A DNA stretch of 64,000 bases from NCBI RefSeq assembly GCF_900115825.1, contig NZ_FOXW01000001.1:186001-250000 (forward strand), read 5' to 3'. Both the position numbers and the translations under genes were made by a program. This document shows, piece after piece, positions 27,145-35,561 of this stretch. The notes below the pieces were generated by a model. The model saw nothing but the letters and a program-made list of their open reading frames with translations, did not search any database and had not been told where the DNA came from. Source of the DNA: Desemzia incerta. GTDB taxonomy: Bacteria; Bacillota; Bacilli; Lactobacillales; Carnobacteriaceae. Every line of letters begins with the position of its first letter. Position 1 is the stretch's first letter.

Positions 27145-27912
27145 ATGATGAAAAAAATCGTACTTACCGGCGGAGCGAATGGAATCGGACGAGCGATTGT
27201 GGAAAGTTTAACGGACAAAGTAGAACTGTATGTGATTGATTGCGACCAACAAGCAGGAGAGGCTTTAGAGAAAAAGTTGTCTTCTTCTCATATTCATTTC
27301 TTTTACGGAGATTTAGCAAGTGAGACTGTTTTAGAAGAGTTCGCCCGTTTCGTAAAAGAACGAACAAACCAAATTGATGGATTTATCCACAATGCAGCTA
27401 TCAATAATGGTGGATTAGTTTCCGGAGCAACGTACGGCGACTTTATGGAAGTATTGAAAGTCAATGTGGGAACGGCCTACTATTTGACGCAGCAATTTGA
27501 AGAACATCTTTCTGATGTTGCCAGCATTATTTTGATGTCTTCTACTCGTAATCGCCAAAGTATGGAAAACAACGAAAGTTACAGCAGCTCGAAAGGAGCC
27601 TTGCTTTCTCTAGCTCTTGCTATGGCGAACAGTCTTCGCAGCAAAGCCAGAGTAAACGTCATCAGTCCAGGATGGATTGAGACCAATGATTTCCAATTCG
27701 AAAAACAAGAAATGGAGCTGTCTACAAACGATCACTCCCAACACTTAGTAGGTAGGGTAGGTTATCCAGCAGATATTTTCCACATGGTGGAATTCCTATT
27801 AGATGAAAGCAAATCAGGTTTCATCACAGGACAAGAATTTGTAGTAGACGGCGGGATGTCGAAACAAATGATTTATCATGAAGAACATGGGTGGGAATAC
27901 ACCACTGATTAA
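27145..27912 (+). CDS. Short-chain dehydrogenase/reductase
   Basis: The 255-residue SDR has the NAD(P) loop LTGGANGIGRAIVE (residues 6-19), the NAA motif in FIHNAAINNGG, catalytic Ser in IILMSSTR, and YSSSKGALLS with the Tyr-x3-Lys pair. The C-terminus FITGQEFVVDGGMS is standard for oligomeric SDRs. Tandem ATGs at 27145 and 27148 follow a run of G residues; the second has better spacing. The substrate is unknown. It stands alone with a strong terminator. Confidence 0.92.
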   Translation: MMKKIVLTGGANGIGRAIVESLTDKVELYVIDCDQQAGEALEKKLSSSHIHFFYGDLASETVLEEFARFVKERTNQIDGFIHNAAINNGGLVSGATYGDFMEVLKVNVGTAYYLTQQFEEHLSDVASIILMSSTRNRQSMENNESYSSSKGALLSLALAMANSLRSKARVNVISPGWIETNDFQFEKQEMELSTNDHSQHLVGRVGYPADIFHMVEFLLDESKSGFITGQEFVVDGGMSKQMIYHEEHGWEYTTD

Positions 27913-27931
27913 AGTTAAGGTTGAATTCTGC

Positions 27932-27974
27932 AAAAAAAGCTGCGCCAACATTTATTGTTGGCACAGCTTTTTTT
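27932..27974. terminator. Bidirectional terminator between SDR gene and ndk
   Basis: AAAAAAGCTG and CAGCTTTTTT plus GCCAAC / GTTGGC form a long stem with one bulge between convergent genes, with A and T runs at the ends. Confidence 0.9.
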
Positions 27975-27990
27975 AACTATCCATAATTAA

Positions 27991-28392
27991 TCAACCAAAC
28001 CATATCTCTCTTTCACGTTCTGCACTTTCTGTTGAATCGGAAGCGTGAACAGTATTTTCAGACATACTTTTTCCGTAAAGGGCACGAATCGTATTATCTT
28101 GAGAATCTGCAGGGTCAGTAGTTCCGTTCAATGCTCGTACTCGACTAATAGCATTTTCTCCTTCTAATACTAAGGCAACTAAAGGGCTTCTTGTCAGATA
28201 AGCAACCAGGCGGTCAAAAAAAGGTTTACCTTTATGCTCTATGTAATGTTGCTCCGCTAAAGTTGAAGAGGCTTTCATTAGTTTCAACTCTAAAACGCTT
28301 AGTCCATTTCTTTCATATTCAACTAAAATATGACCAATCAGATTCCGTTCCACCGCATCGGGTTTAAGTAGTACCAATGTTTTCTCTATCAT
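27991..28392 (-). CDS. ndk: Nucleoside diphosphate kinase
   Basis: The enzyme transfers the gamma-phosphate of ATP to nucleoside diphosphates through a phosphohistidine. The 133-residue protein has TLVLLKPDAVERNLIG at the N-terminus and the active-site NTVHASDS (His near residue 116), where the usual Gly after His is Ala. It is slightly shorter than most bacterial homologues but shows all catalytic blocks. AAGGGGGA precedes the ATG. It is monocistronic. Confidence 0.95.
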   Translation of the reverse strand: MIEKTLVLLKPDAVERNLIGHILVEYERNGLSVLELKLMKASSTLAEQHYIEHKGKPFFDRLVAYLTRSPLVALVLEGENAISRVRALNGTTDPADSQDNTIRALYGKSMSENTVHASDSTESAEREREIWFG

Positions 28393-28472
28393 TTTTATCC
28401 CCCTTAGAAAGTTTCTTACTACAAGTTTAACATAGCTGCATTTTAAAAGCTGAAAGAAGCGAAGATGTTTAC

Positions 28473-28976
28473 CTAGTCTTTCGTTAAATCATTTAGTATC
28501 AATTCCAATACTTCTTCTTGGCTGAATGTTTCATCAATGATGGTCTCATTCACAGTATTTAAGTAGTCCTTTTCCAACCACCATTTTTTCATTCTGTCAG
28601 GACCAAAATCATTCACTTTATCTCTCGTTTGGTGACGTATAACAGTCTCTTCAAATGGGATCTCATAATAGTACACATAGGCATGCGGAGCAAACAAATC
28701 CATCAACTCATCAAACAGTTCTTTATATCGTACAGAAGCGAAAATCCCTTCAATAATCACATATTGATACTTGTCTTTGCCGAATTCAGCCAGCAGTTTT
28801 ACAAGGTCTACCGTAGGATTTCCTGGTCGGTCTTTAGCATTTAAAATATCGATTCGAACAGTGTCTTGTGAGATCAACATAGCTTGTTCGTAATCAAATT
28901 GTTTTTGGAGCAATTGAGCAGTGGTCGTTTTCCCGCTTCCAGAGTTCCCTCTGATGATAATGAGTTTAGAATCCAT
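28473..28976 (-). CDS. P-loop AAA_33-type kinase of unknown substrate
   Basis: The 167-residue protein starts with KLIIIRGNSGSGKTTTAQLL (Walker A at about 10-17), followed by ISQDTVR (a D-x-x-R type acceptor motif), VIIEGIFAS and an acidic C-terminus. It resembles small-molecule kinases such as chloramphenicol-3-O-phosphotransferase-like or zeta-toxin-like P-loop proteins. ATG 28976 follows GGAGG; a GTG 12 nt further upstream overlaps that site. No antitoxin-like gene is adjacent, so a toxin role is not supported. Confidence 0.8.
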   Translation of the reverse strand: MDSKLIIIRGNSGSGKTTTAQLLQKQFDYEQAMLISQDTVRIDILNAKDRPGNPTVDLVKLLAEFGKDKYQYVIIEGIFASVRYKELFDELMDLFAPHAYVYYYEIPFEETVIRHQTRDKVNDFGPDRMKKWWLEKDYLNTVNETIIDETFSQEEVLELILNDLTKD

Positions 28977-29216
28977 TTTTGCCTCCACTTGTATTTGATG
29001 AATTTATTATATCAATAGAGATCAGATTGGTATACGGATTACTGTATGCCAATGTAACTAAAGTTGATCCGTTTTTTAGCGTTTACTTATTTTCTGTGAG
29101 CAGATTATATGACATTCAGTGGGGAAGATTGTAAACTAAAATTTAACAATAGACGTAATCTGTCTAAAATTAGTTTAGAGATTACGCATACTTTCACTGA
29201 GGGAGTCACGATCATT

Positions 29217-30803
29217 ATGAAACTAAAGGACTTATTGAAATCGGTAAAGATCGACTCTAGCTGCCCTGAACAGCTTAAAGCGAAATTAAATGAAATCGAT
29301 ATCAAAAAAATTGCATATCACACGAAAGAAGTTGGCGCAGATACGCTATTCGTCTGTATCAATGGACACAAAACAGATGGGCATAAGTATGCCAATCAAG
29401 CAGTTATCAATGGAGCGTCCGTTATTGTTGTTGAAAAATTTATTGAAGGGATAGACGTTCTCCAACTCAAGGTCTCTGATAGCCGAGAAGCATTAGCTCA
29501 GTTATCAAGTAATTTTTTTGGTCATCCTTCTCAGTCAATGAGCCTGTTCGGAGTGACCGCGACCAATGGTAAAACGACAATTACCTACATGACGGAAGAG
29601 ATATTTAAAGCCTATCAATTGAAAACCGGTTTAATAGGTACGATTCTAGTCAAGTATGACAAAGAAATCGAAATGAGCCGGTTAACGACTCCAGAGTCCT
29701 ATGACTTACAACAGTATTTGGCAAAGATGAGAGAGCATGAAATCACGCATGTCTCTATGGAAGTTTCTTCTTCGGCACTAGAATTGAAACGAGTCCGCAA
29801 TACGGAATTTGATGTTGTAGCCTTTATGAATATCAGTCCCGAACACATCCGATTGCACGAATCGTTTGAAGCTTACTTTGATGCTAAAGCTTCTTTGGTA
29901 AGAAATGCTCCTAAAACAAGTACAGCTATTTTAAATATTGATGAACTGCTGCTCATTCCTTTAGCGAATCAGACAAAAGCTCAAGTGGTTACATTTGGAA
30001 TTGAAAACAGTTCCGGCACTATAAGCGTTTCAGACATCCAATTCTCGTCTGGGATGCCGTCCTTCACCGTTCATATTCAAAAACCTTTTAAAACATTGAG
30101 CGGAAACCTCATTGAACCGGTAAGTTTCGGGTTGGAAATGTCGGTTCCAGGGTACCATTCGATTTACAACGCACTTACAACCGTGGTTACAGGATTGGTC
30201 AACGACATTCCAATTGAAGTAGTTCAACAAGGGATCAAAAACTTTTGCGGAGTCGAGAGACGATTCCAGATTCTTTATGACAATGAATTTAAAGTGATCG
30301 ACGACTTATTACTCAACCAGAACAACATCCACTCTTGTATGGAAACCATCAGTCATTTAACTTACAACAAACTGCACCTTGTACACGCCCTCAGAGGAAG
30401 CAACGGACCCGAACACAGTACAGAAATCGCGGAAACTTTGGCAGCCTGTTTTGATCAAATGAATGTCGCAAAAATCATTTTGACAACAGCTTCTTCACAT
30501 GTGGAGAAAAAAGATGAAGTTACTCCAGAAGAGCTAGCAGCTTTCTTGAAAGTCATGGAACAAAACAACATTGAAGTTGCTATGTTTGAGGAATTAGACG
30601 ATGCATTGGAGTTCGGAGTTGCCCAGTTGGAACAAGAAGATATTCTTTTACTATCAGGAGCGCATTCGATGGATCAAGGTGCTCGAAAGACATTGGAATT
30701 GATAAAAGAGCTTTACCCTACAGTAGATCATGAAAAAATCAATCAAGTGTTAGAGTCTAAGCTGATTGGAATGGACACTTACAAATTGGCTGAAAATTTT
30801 TAA
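29217..30803 (+). CDS. Divergent MurE-like Mur ligase
   Basis: The 528-residue protein has the three-domain Mur ligase plan. The N-terminal MurE-like domain holds DTLFVCINGHKTDGHKYANQ; the ATP loop is GVTATNGKTTITYM (112-125); SFEAYFDAKASLVRN supplies the carbamylated-Lys region; and VPGYHSIYNALTTV is typical. The MurE motifs for diaminopimelate/lysine selection (DNPR) and DYAHTPDS are replaced by TASSHVEK and IDDLLLNQNNIH. It therefore probably joins an amino acid or peptide to a different acceptor. It is monocistronic, away from the wall-synthesis cluster. A true MurE is expected elsewhere in the genome. Confidence 0.82.
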   Translation: MKLKDLLKSVKIDSSCPEQLKAKLNEIDIKKIAYHTKEVGADTLFVCINGHKTDGHKYANQAVINGASVIVVEKFIEGIDVLQLKVSDSREALAQLSSNFFGHPSQSMSLFGVTATNGKTTITYMTEEIFKAYQLKTGLIGTILVKYDKEIEMSRLTTPESYDLQQYLAKMREHEITHVSMEVSSSALELKRVRNTEFDVVAFMNISPEHIRLHESFEAYFDAKASLVRNAPKTSTAILNIDELLLIPLANQTKAQVVTFGIENSSGTISVSDIQFSSGMPSFTVHIQKPFKTLSGNLIEPVSFGLEMSVPGYHSIYNALTTVVTGLVNDIPIEVVQQGIKNFCGVERRFQILYDNEFKVIDDLLLNQNNIHSCMETISHLTYNKLHLVHALRGSNGPEHSTEIAETLAACFDQMNVAKIILTTASSHVEKKDEVTPEELAAFLKVMEQNNIEVAMFEELDDALEFGVAQLEQEDILLLSGAHSMDQGARKTLELIKELYPTVDHEKINQVLESKLIGMDTYKLAENF

Positions 30804-30824
30804 TCCAATAAGTAAAATAAAATC

Positions 30825-30875
30825 AAAAAACAACTCAGCGGTTGGGATCTTGACCCAACCGCTGAGTTGTTTTTG
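30825..30875 (+). terminator. Strong terminator after the Mur ligase gene
   Basis: An 18-bp perfect stem starts AACAACTCAGCGG and its complement ends CGCTGAGTTGTT, followed by TTTTT. The A run before the stem would also allow minus-strand use for the following convergent pseudogene. Confidence 0.93.
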
Positions 30876-30932
30876 ACAGCCTATAGACATTTTAAACCAC
30901 ACAAATTGGTGCAGCTAACTGGTAGAAGTGGG

Positions 30933-32036
30933 TTACTTGATTCTGTCAGGCATCATGGCTTCCATGAAGCCCCAAACACCCGTGTTTAATCGCAATGCGT
31001 CACGCTCTTCTACACTGACAGACTCTCGAACTATATCTTCTCTGCCGCTTAATACTTTACTTACCCAGTGAGGATCAGCAAGCAATACTCGTCCTAATGC
31101 GACCATTTCACTGTTTTGTAGAGCTTCTTCAGCATCAGCACTAGTTCTGATATCTCCAACACTGATCAAAGGAACTCTTCCATTGATCTTGTCATTGATG
31201 TATTCAATCATTGATTTGTCTTGATAATTTTCTGATCTGGAAACTTGCTTGTAGTTTCCAATAGAAATGTGTAAATAATCCAGGTCTTTATCGGCAAGCT
31301 TATCCACAAGGTATAACGTATCCTCAAAACGAATTCCTGGATTTTCATATTCCTCTGGTGAAAAACGATACCCGATAATGAATGGCTCACTGGTTTCTTT
31401 CTCTACGACTTCAATGATCTCATTCACTAAGCGGTCAACAAAAGAATATCTCTTTTCTAAGCTTCCGCCTCATTGATCTTCTCTGCGATTAGAGTGTGGA
31501 GAAAAGAATTGTTGAATCAAATAGGTATTTGCCCCATGGATTTCAATACCGTCGAATCCAGCTTTTACAGCACGTACTGCTGCAGATTTAAAATCTTCGA
31601 TAACTTCTAAAACTTCTGCTTCAGTCAATGCTCTTGGTTCTTCTGCATCTGGACGCTCAGCTTTTATTGCGCTGGCAGACACAGGTTGTTTCCCTTTTAG
31701 AATAGAAGAATGTGTCATTCTGCCGCCATGAAAAATTTGTAAGATTGACTTTGTACCAGATTTTTTTATTGCAGCGGAAAGTTTGGCGAGACCTTCTATA
31801 TGTCGGTCATCAAAAACGCCAATTTCGCCGTCCCAACCTTTTCCAATCTCTTGAACGTTAGCAGCAGCCGTTATAACAGCGCCTACTTCGCCACTTCTTA
31901 GTGCATAATATTCGATTTCATCTTTTGTAACAGTCCCATCGAAAAAACTCATCATATTTGTCATAGGTGCCATTACTGCACGGTTTTTAAGTGTTGCTCC
32001 ACGTTTTAACTCTATCGATTTGCCTAATTTAGTCAA
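30933..32036 (-). pseudogene. NADH:flavin oxidoreductase (Old Yellow Enzyme family) with one in-frame TGA
   Basis: Two consecutive pieces in the same frame add up to one OYE-family protein of about 367 residues. The N-terminal piece has NRAVMAPMTNMM, LQIFHGGRMT and GFDGIEIHGANTYLIQQFFS; the C-terminal piece has RFSPEEYENPG, ISVGDIRTSADAEEAL and MVALGRVLLADP. They are separated only by TGA at 31470-31472, exactly where the family has Trp (RR-x-D-x-WGGS), so TGG became TGA. The likely start is TTG 32036 after AAAGGA. If the base is real, the FMN enzyme is truncated before its phosphate-binding half. Confidence 0.88.
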
Positions 32037-32281
32037 TTTTAACCATCCTTTCAAATTGAACGACGGCTTACAATAAGTAAGTTGTCATTCATATGTTGTA
32101 ACTGCTGTTTCTAAATTATGCAAACTTTTCTACTTGACCGGTACAGAAGAGAGAAAAAACACAAAAGCGTAAAAATTGTCTTTCTTTCTAGAGAATAGTA
32201 CCATTTTAGATAGTAAGCGGCTGAGAGTATTGAGTCAGTCCAATAAAATCAAATGGATACTTCATTGAGGAGGCAATCACG

Positions 32282-33079
32282 ATGGATTTAGGGATTACAG
32301 GAAAAGCAGCACTGATTACAGGGTCGAGTTCAGGAATCGGACTAGCAACAGCAAAAGTTCTTTTGGAAGAAGGAGCTACCGTTATTTTGACTGGAAAAGA
32401 AGATGATGAAGTGAAAGAAGCGGTCAATGAACTGGGAGAAAATGAAAGACTTTTTGCTTATGCCGCAGACATTACTGATGAAGAAGAAATCAAGCAGCTC
32501 CGCGATAAGATTGCAAAAGATGTCGGCAAAATCGATATTCTTGTTCACTCTGCTGGAATAACAGGCAATCAAGGATTGTTCCACGAATTGTCTGTTGAGG
32601 ATTGGCAACATACTCTGGACGTGAATTTGATCGGACCAGTTCGTGTAACAAAAGAATTCTTACCTGATTTAAGAGACGGCGGTTGGGGTAGAATTGTCTT
32701 TATCTCATCTGAAAATGGAGTTCAACCTTATGACGATGAATTACCGTATGATAGTGCTAAAGCTGGAATTATTGCATTTTCAAAAGGGTTGTCACGGACT
32801 TATGCGCGTGAAGGGTTGCTGGTCAATACTGTGTCGCCAGCCTTTATTGAGACTCCGATGACAGATACCATGATGGAAAATCGTGCTAAAGAGTTAAATG
32901 TATCTATAGAAGAAGCGGTAGAATCTTTCCTAGATGTGAAGAGACCATTTATGGAATTAAAACGCCGAGGTCGAGTAGAAGAAGTGGCCAGCGTCATTGC
33001 TTTTCTATGTTCAGATAAAGCTTCCTTTGTGAATGGATCAAATTACCGTGTAGATTCCGGTTCAGTAGCAACGATTTAA
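32282..33079 (+). CDS. Short-chain dehydrogenase/reductase
   Basis: The 265-residue SDR shows ALITGSSSGIGLATAKVLL (cofactor loop, residues 10-28), VHSAGITGNQG, IVFISSENG with catalytic Ser and LPYDSAKAGIIAFS with Tyr-x3-Lys. The C-terminus ends NGSNYRVDSGSVATI. GAGGAGG lies upstream of the ATG. It is followed by a flavoprotein gene 43 nt downstream in the same direction with no terminator between, so the two are probably co-transcribed. The substrate is unknown. Confidence 0.92.
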   Translation: MDLGITGKAALITGSSSGIGLATAKVLLEEGATVILTGKEDDEVKEAVNELGENERLFAYAADITDEEEIKQLRDKIAKDVGKIDILVHSAGITGNQGLFHELSVEDWQHTLDVNLIGPVRVTKEFLPDLRDGGWGRIVFISSENGVQPYDDELPYDSAKAGIIAFSKGLSRTYAREGLLVNTVSPAFIETPMTDTMMENRAKELNVSIEEAVESFLDVKRPFMELKRRGRVEEVASVIAFLCSDKASFVNGSNYRVDSGSVATI

Positions 33080-33122
33080 AGATATGTATGAAATAGTTGA
33101 TAAAAGAAAGGGGAACATTTAC

Positions 33123-34352
33123 ATGAAAAACGAAGAAAGAAATGAAATTCAAAATTTACAACAAGTAAACCAGCCGTATGATTATTTGATCGTCGGAGGG
33201 GGAATGGTGGCAGCTTATGCCGTTCAGGGTATTCGCGAATACGATAAGATGGGCAGCATAGGAGTCGTTTCTACCGACATGGACGTTCCTTATACACGTC
33301 CGGCATTGACAAAAAAATTGTGGACAGATGATGAGTTTACTCAAGACCAGGTTCCTCTGGATACAGAAGAAAATGGGGTAGAATTAAAATTAGAAACAGC
33401 TGTCACTGAGATCAATCGAGACCAAAAAACGGTTCGATTGGATGATGGTTCCATTTTAAGTTACGATAAATTGCTTTTAGCTACGGGTAGCGAGCCTATC
33501 GAAATCGAAGGACCAGATGATGATCGTGCGATTTTCTTTAGAAGCTGGGAAGATTACCGCAAGTTGCGTGCTTACTCAGGCAACAACAATCATATCATTG
33601 TTGTAGGCGGAGGTTACATTGGAACAGAACTAGCGGCTGGATTGATTCAAAACGAAACGAGAGTAACTTTTGTCTATCCTGAAGAGGTGTTAGGAGAAAA
33701 ACAATTCCCTGAAGAAATCACGAAAGAATATGAACAACCCTTTAGAGAAGCTGGCGTTCAAATGATGAATGGCAAGCGTGCCGAATCTTACCGAAAAGAC
33801 GGCGACAAGATCATCGTGACTCTGGATGATGGACAGGAAATCGAAGGAGACGCTCTTGTGAGTGGTCTAGGAGTTTCGCCGCGAACAGATCTTGCTGAAG
33901 AAAGTGGCTTAAAAGTAGACGATGGAGTCATTGTAGATCAGTATTTGCGCACCAGTGATCCGAATATCTATGCGGCCGGAGATATTGCTACTTATCCAGA
34001 TGAGATTTTAGGCAGCAACCGCATCGAGCATGTGGATCATGCCCGAAACTCTGGAGAAACAGTAGGTAAAGTGATGGCTGGATCGGATGAGCCATATACG
34101 TATACTCCATACTTTTATTCCGTGGTGTTTGACATTTCATGGAAAGCGATCGGTACATTGGATTCAGGGCTGGAGACAATGATCGACGAAGTGGGTGAAG
34201 GAAAAGTGGTTTATTACCTGAAAGACAATAAACCGGCAGGCATCTTGTTATGGAATGTAGAAGCCGACTTAGACGAGGTCAGAAGTATTTTAGACAACCC
34301 ACCTTCTGATCCATCTCAATTGAAAGGCGCTATTCAAGAAAAAGAAGACTAA
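33123..34352 (+). CDS. FAD/NAD(P)-dependent reductase, AIF/ferredoxin-reductase-like
   Basis: The 409-residue flavoprotein has two dinucleotide-binding folds: YDYLIVGGGMVAAYAVQGI (FAD, about 17-35) and HIIVVGGGYIGTELAAGL (NAD, about 157-175). The FAD motif near the C-terminus is IYAAGDIAT, and a C-terminal dimerisation-like domain follows (YFYSVVFDISWKAIG). VPYTRPALTKKLW resembles the conserved segment of AIF-like and ferredoxin reductases. ATG 33123 follows AAAGGGG; the 33084 ATG is upstream of it. It lacks a redox-active CxxC, so it needs an external electron acceptor, which is unknown. Confidence 0.88.
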   Translation: MKNEERNEIQNLQQVNQPYDYLIVGGGMVAAYAVQGIREYDKMGSIGVVSTDMDVPYTRPALTKKLWTDDEFTQDQVPLDTEENGVELKLETAVTEINRDQKTVRLDDGSILSYDKLLLATGSEPIEIEGPDDDRAIFFRSWEDYRKLRAYSGNNNHIIVVGGGYIGTELAAGLIQNETRVTFVYPEEVLGEKQFPEEITKEYEQPFREAGVQMMNGKRAESYRKDGDKIIVTLDDGQEIEGDALVSGLGVSPRTDLAEESGLKVDDGVIVDQYLRTSDPNIYAAGDIATYPDEILGSNRIEHVDHARNSGETVGKVMAGSDEPYTYTPYFYSVVFDISWKAIGTLDSGLETMIDEVGEGKVVYYLKDNKPAGILLWNVEADLDEVRSILDNPPSDPSQLKGAIQEKED

Positions 34353-34357
34353 GTAGG

Positions 34358-34394
34358 AAACAACCTTTGCTGCAAAAGCAAAGGTTGTTTTTTG
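34358..34394. terminator. Terminator between flavoprotein gene and minus-strand pseudogene
   Basis: A 12-bp stem ACAACCTTTGC / GCAAAGGTTGT with a 7-nt loop ends in a T6 run, between convergent genes. Confidence 0.9.
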
Positions 34395-34402
34395 ATTTGC
34401 GT

Positions 34403-34852
34403 CTATGAAAAGTTGATTATGGCATATATCAAGTGGCAAAGCGTAAAAATGCCTATCGGAAAAAGTGCGATGTGATTTCTTTTCTCCAAGGCATAGAAAA
34501 GAAAAGCGGCGCAAGGAGCAAGGGTTAAAATAAGAATCAATGCGAAATTTATCATTCCAATGTAATAAACGATCCAAGAAAGATAATAAACGGAACAAGA
34601 AAGAATAGTCGAAATCATTAGTGTAGATTTAACATTATGTTTTGGGGCAGCCGCATTTGCTGTGAAGTATAATAATCCGATAAAGATAACTTGACTAATA
34701 GAAGCTGCCAGATTGAAAATAGGAGTGACGGATTCTGTTCTTAATACATCATTAGGAGCAGGAAATAAAGACCAGACAACAGTTGGTAGCAGTAGAAAAA
34801 CAGTCAGCTATATACTGTCTACATTCAAATTAAAGGTATAATTTTTGATCAT
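34403..34852 (-). pseudogene. Small four-helix membrane protein gene with in-frame TAG after codon 14
   Basis: On the minus strand ATG 34852 (AAGGAG 10 nt upstream) begins [14 protein letters not shown] and then meets TAG at 34808-34810. The same frame continues for 135 codons with coherent hydrophobic sequence (LTVFLLLPTVVWSLFPAPND..., ending HLIYAIINFS), giving about 149 residues and four membrane segments. Only the last 71 codons follow an internal ATG. The good ribosome binding site and the family-like LPTVVWSLFPAPNDVLRTES segment show that the gene was intact until recently, or that one base is a sequencing error. Its function is unknown. Confidence 0.75.
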
Positions 34853-34979
34853 AATAAACATGCTCCTTATTACTGACAGAATTAACCATGACAATGAGTC
34901 TTTTTTTCATTATACTATTGGTAACGATTGCAATGAGTATAGCAATAAAAAATACGAGAATAAAATAGGAGAGTACACT

Positions 34980-35360
34980 ATGTATATTGAACATATCGCA
35001 TTATGGGTAAAGGACTTGGAAGCAGCAAGAGATTTTTACTGCGATTATTTTGGCGCTGTTTCAAATGATGTATACCACAACCCTACTAAAGGCTTCAAAT
35101 CTTACTTTTTAACATTTGAAAAAGGAGCTCGATTGGAATTGATGTCGCGTACAGATGTGACAGAAGCTCATGAACCAGCAATGTTAGGATGGGCACATCT
35201 GACGATTTCAGTAGGCAGTAAAGAAAAAGTAGATCAACTAACAGAACAATTGATCCAAGACGGCTACCGCTGTCAAGGACAGCCACGCACAACAGGTGAT
35301 GGTTATTATGAAAGTGTGATCGAAGATCCTGAAGGGAATTGGATAGAGATCACAAAATAG
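34980..35360 (+). CDS. VOC-superfamily protein (glyoxalase/bleomycin-resistance fold), copy 1
   Basis: The 126-residue protein has paired beta-alpha-beta-beta-beta modules: [20 protein letters not shown] at the N-terminus and [19 protein letters not shown], then [18 protein letters not shown] at the C-terminus. The metal-ligand positions include H5 and E122-like residues. AGGAGAG precedes ATG 34980. It is about 90% identical to the product of 42865-43245. Functions in this superfamily range from glyoxalase to antibiotic resistance, so no substrate is assigned. Confidence 0.9.
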   Translation: MYIEHIALWVKDLEAARDFYCDYFGAVSNDVYHNPTKGFKSYFLTFEKGARLELMSRTDVTEAHEPAMLGWAHLTISVGSKEKVDQLTEQLIQDGYRCQGQPRTTGDGYYESVIEDPEGNWIEITK

Positions 35361-35499
35361 AAATAGTAAGCCCTTATGCTTTAGTGTTAACAGCGCTTTA
35401 ATACAGTGCTGTTATCCTGAATTATTCTGGATATATAATGTTTTTAAGATGAAGATCGAGGAAAGTAGTTGCAGCTATAATCTATAGGTTGAAACAAAT

Positions 35500-35551
35500 A
35501 AAAATCAGTAGTAAGGATCCTGTGTTTTACAGGATCCTTACTACTGATAAA
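35500..35551 (-). terminator. Terminator of the peptide ABC importer operon
   Basis: A perfect 17-bp stem (AGTAGTAAGGATCCTGT and its complement) with a 6-nt loop lies just after the binding-protein gene on the minus strand, followed by a GATTTTTATTT tract. Confidence 0.85.
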
Positions 35552-35561
35552 GTATTTCAGC

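Noticed and set aside
28473-28976. P-loop kinase as a zeta-type toxin
   Set aside because: No antitoxin gene is adjacent and the protein also fits small-molecule kinases, so the toxin reading is unsupported.
31470-31472. TGA read as tryptophan or selenocysteine
   Set aside because: All other genes here use TGA as a normal stop or end normally, and no selenocysteine insertion structure is evident; a nonsense mutation or base error is simpler.
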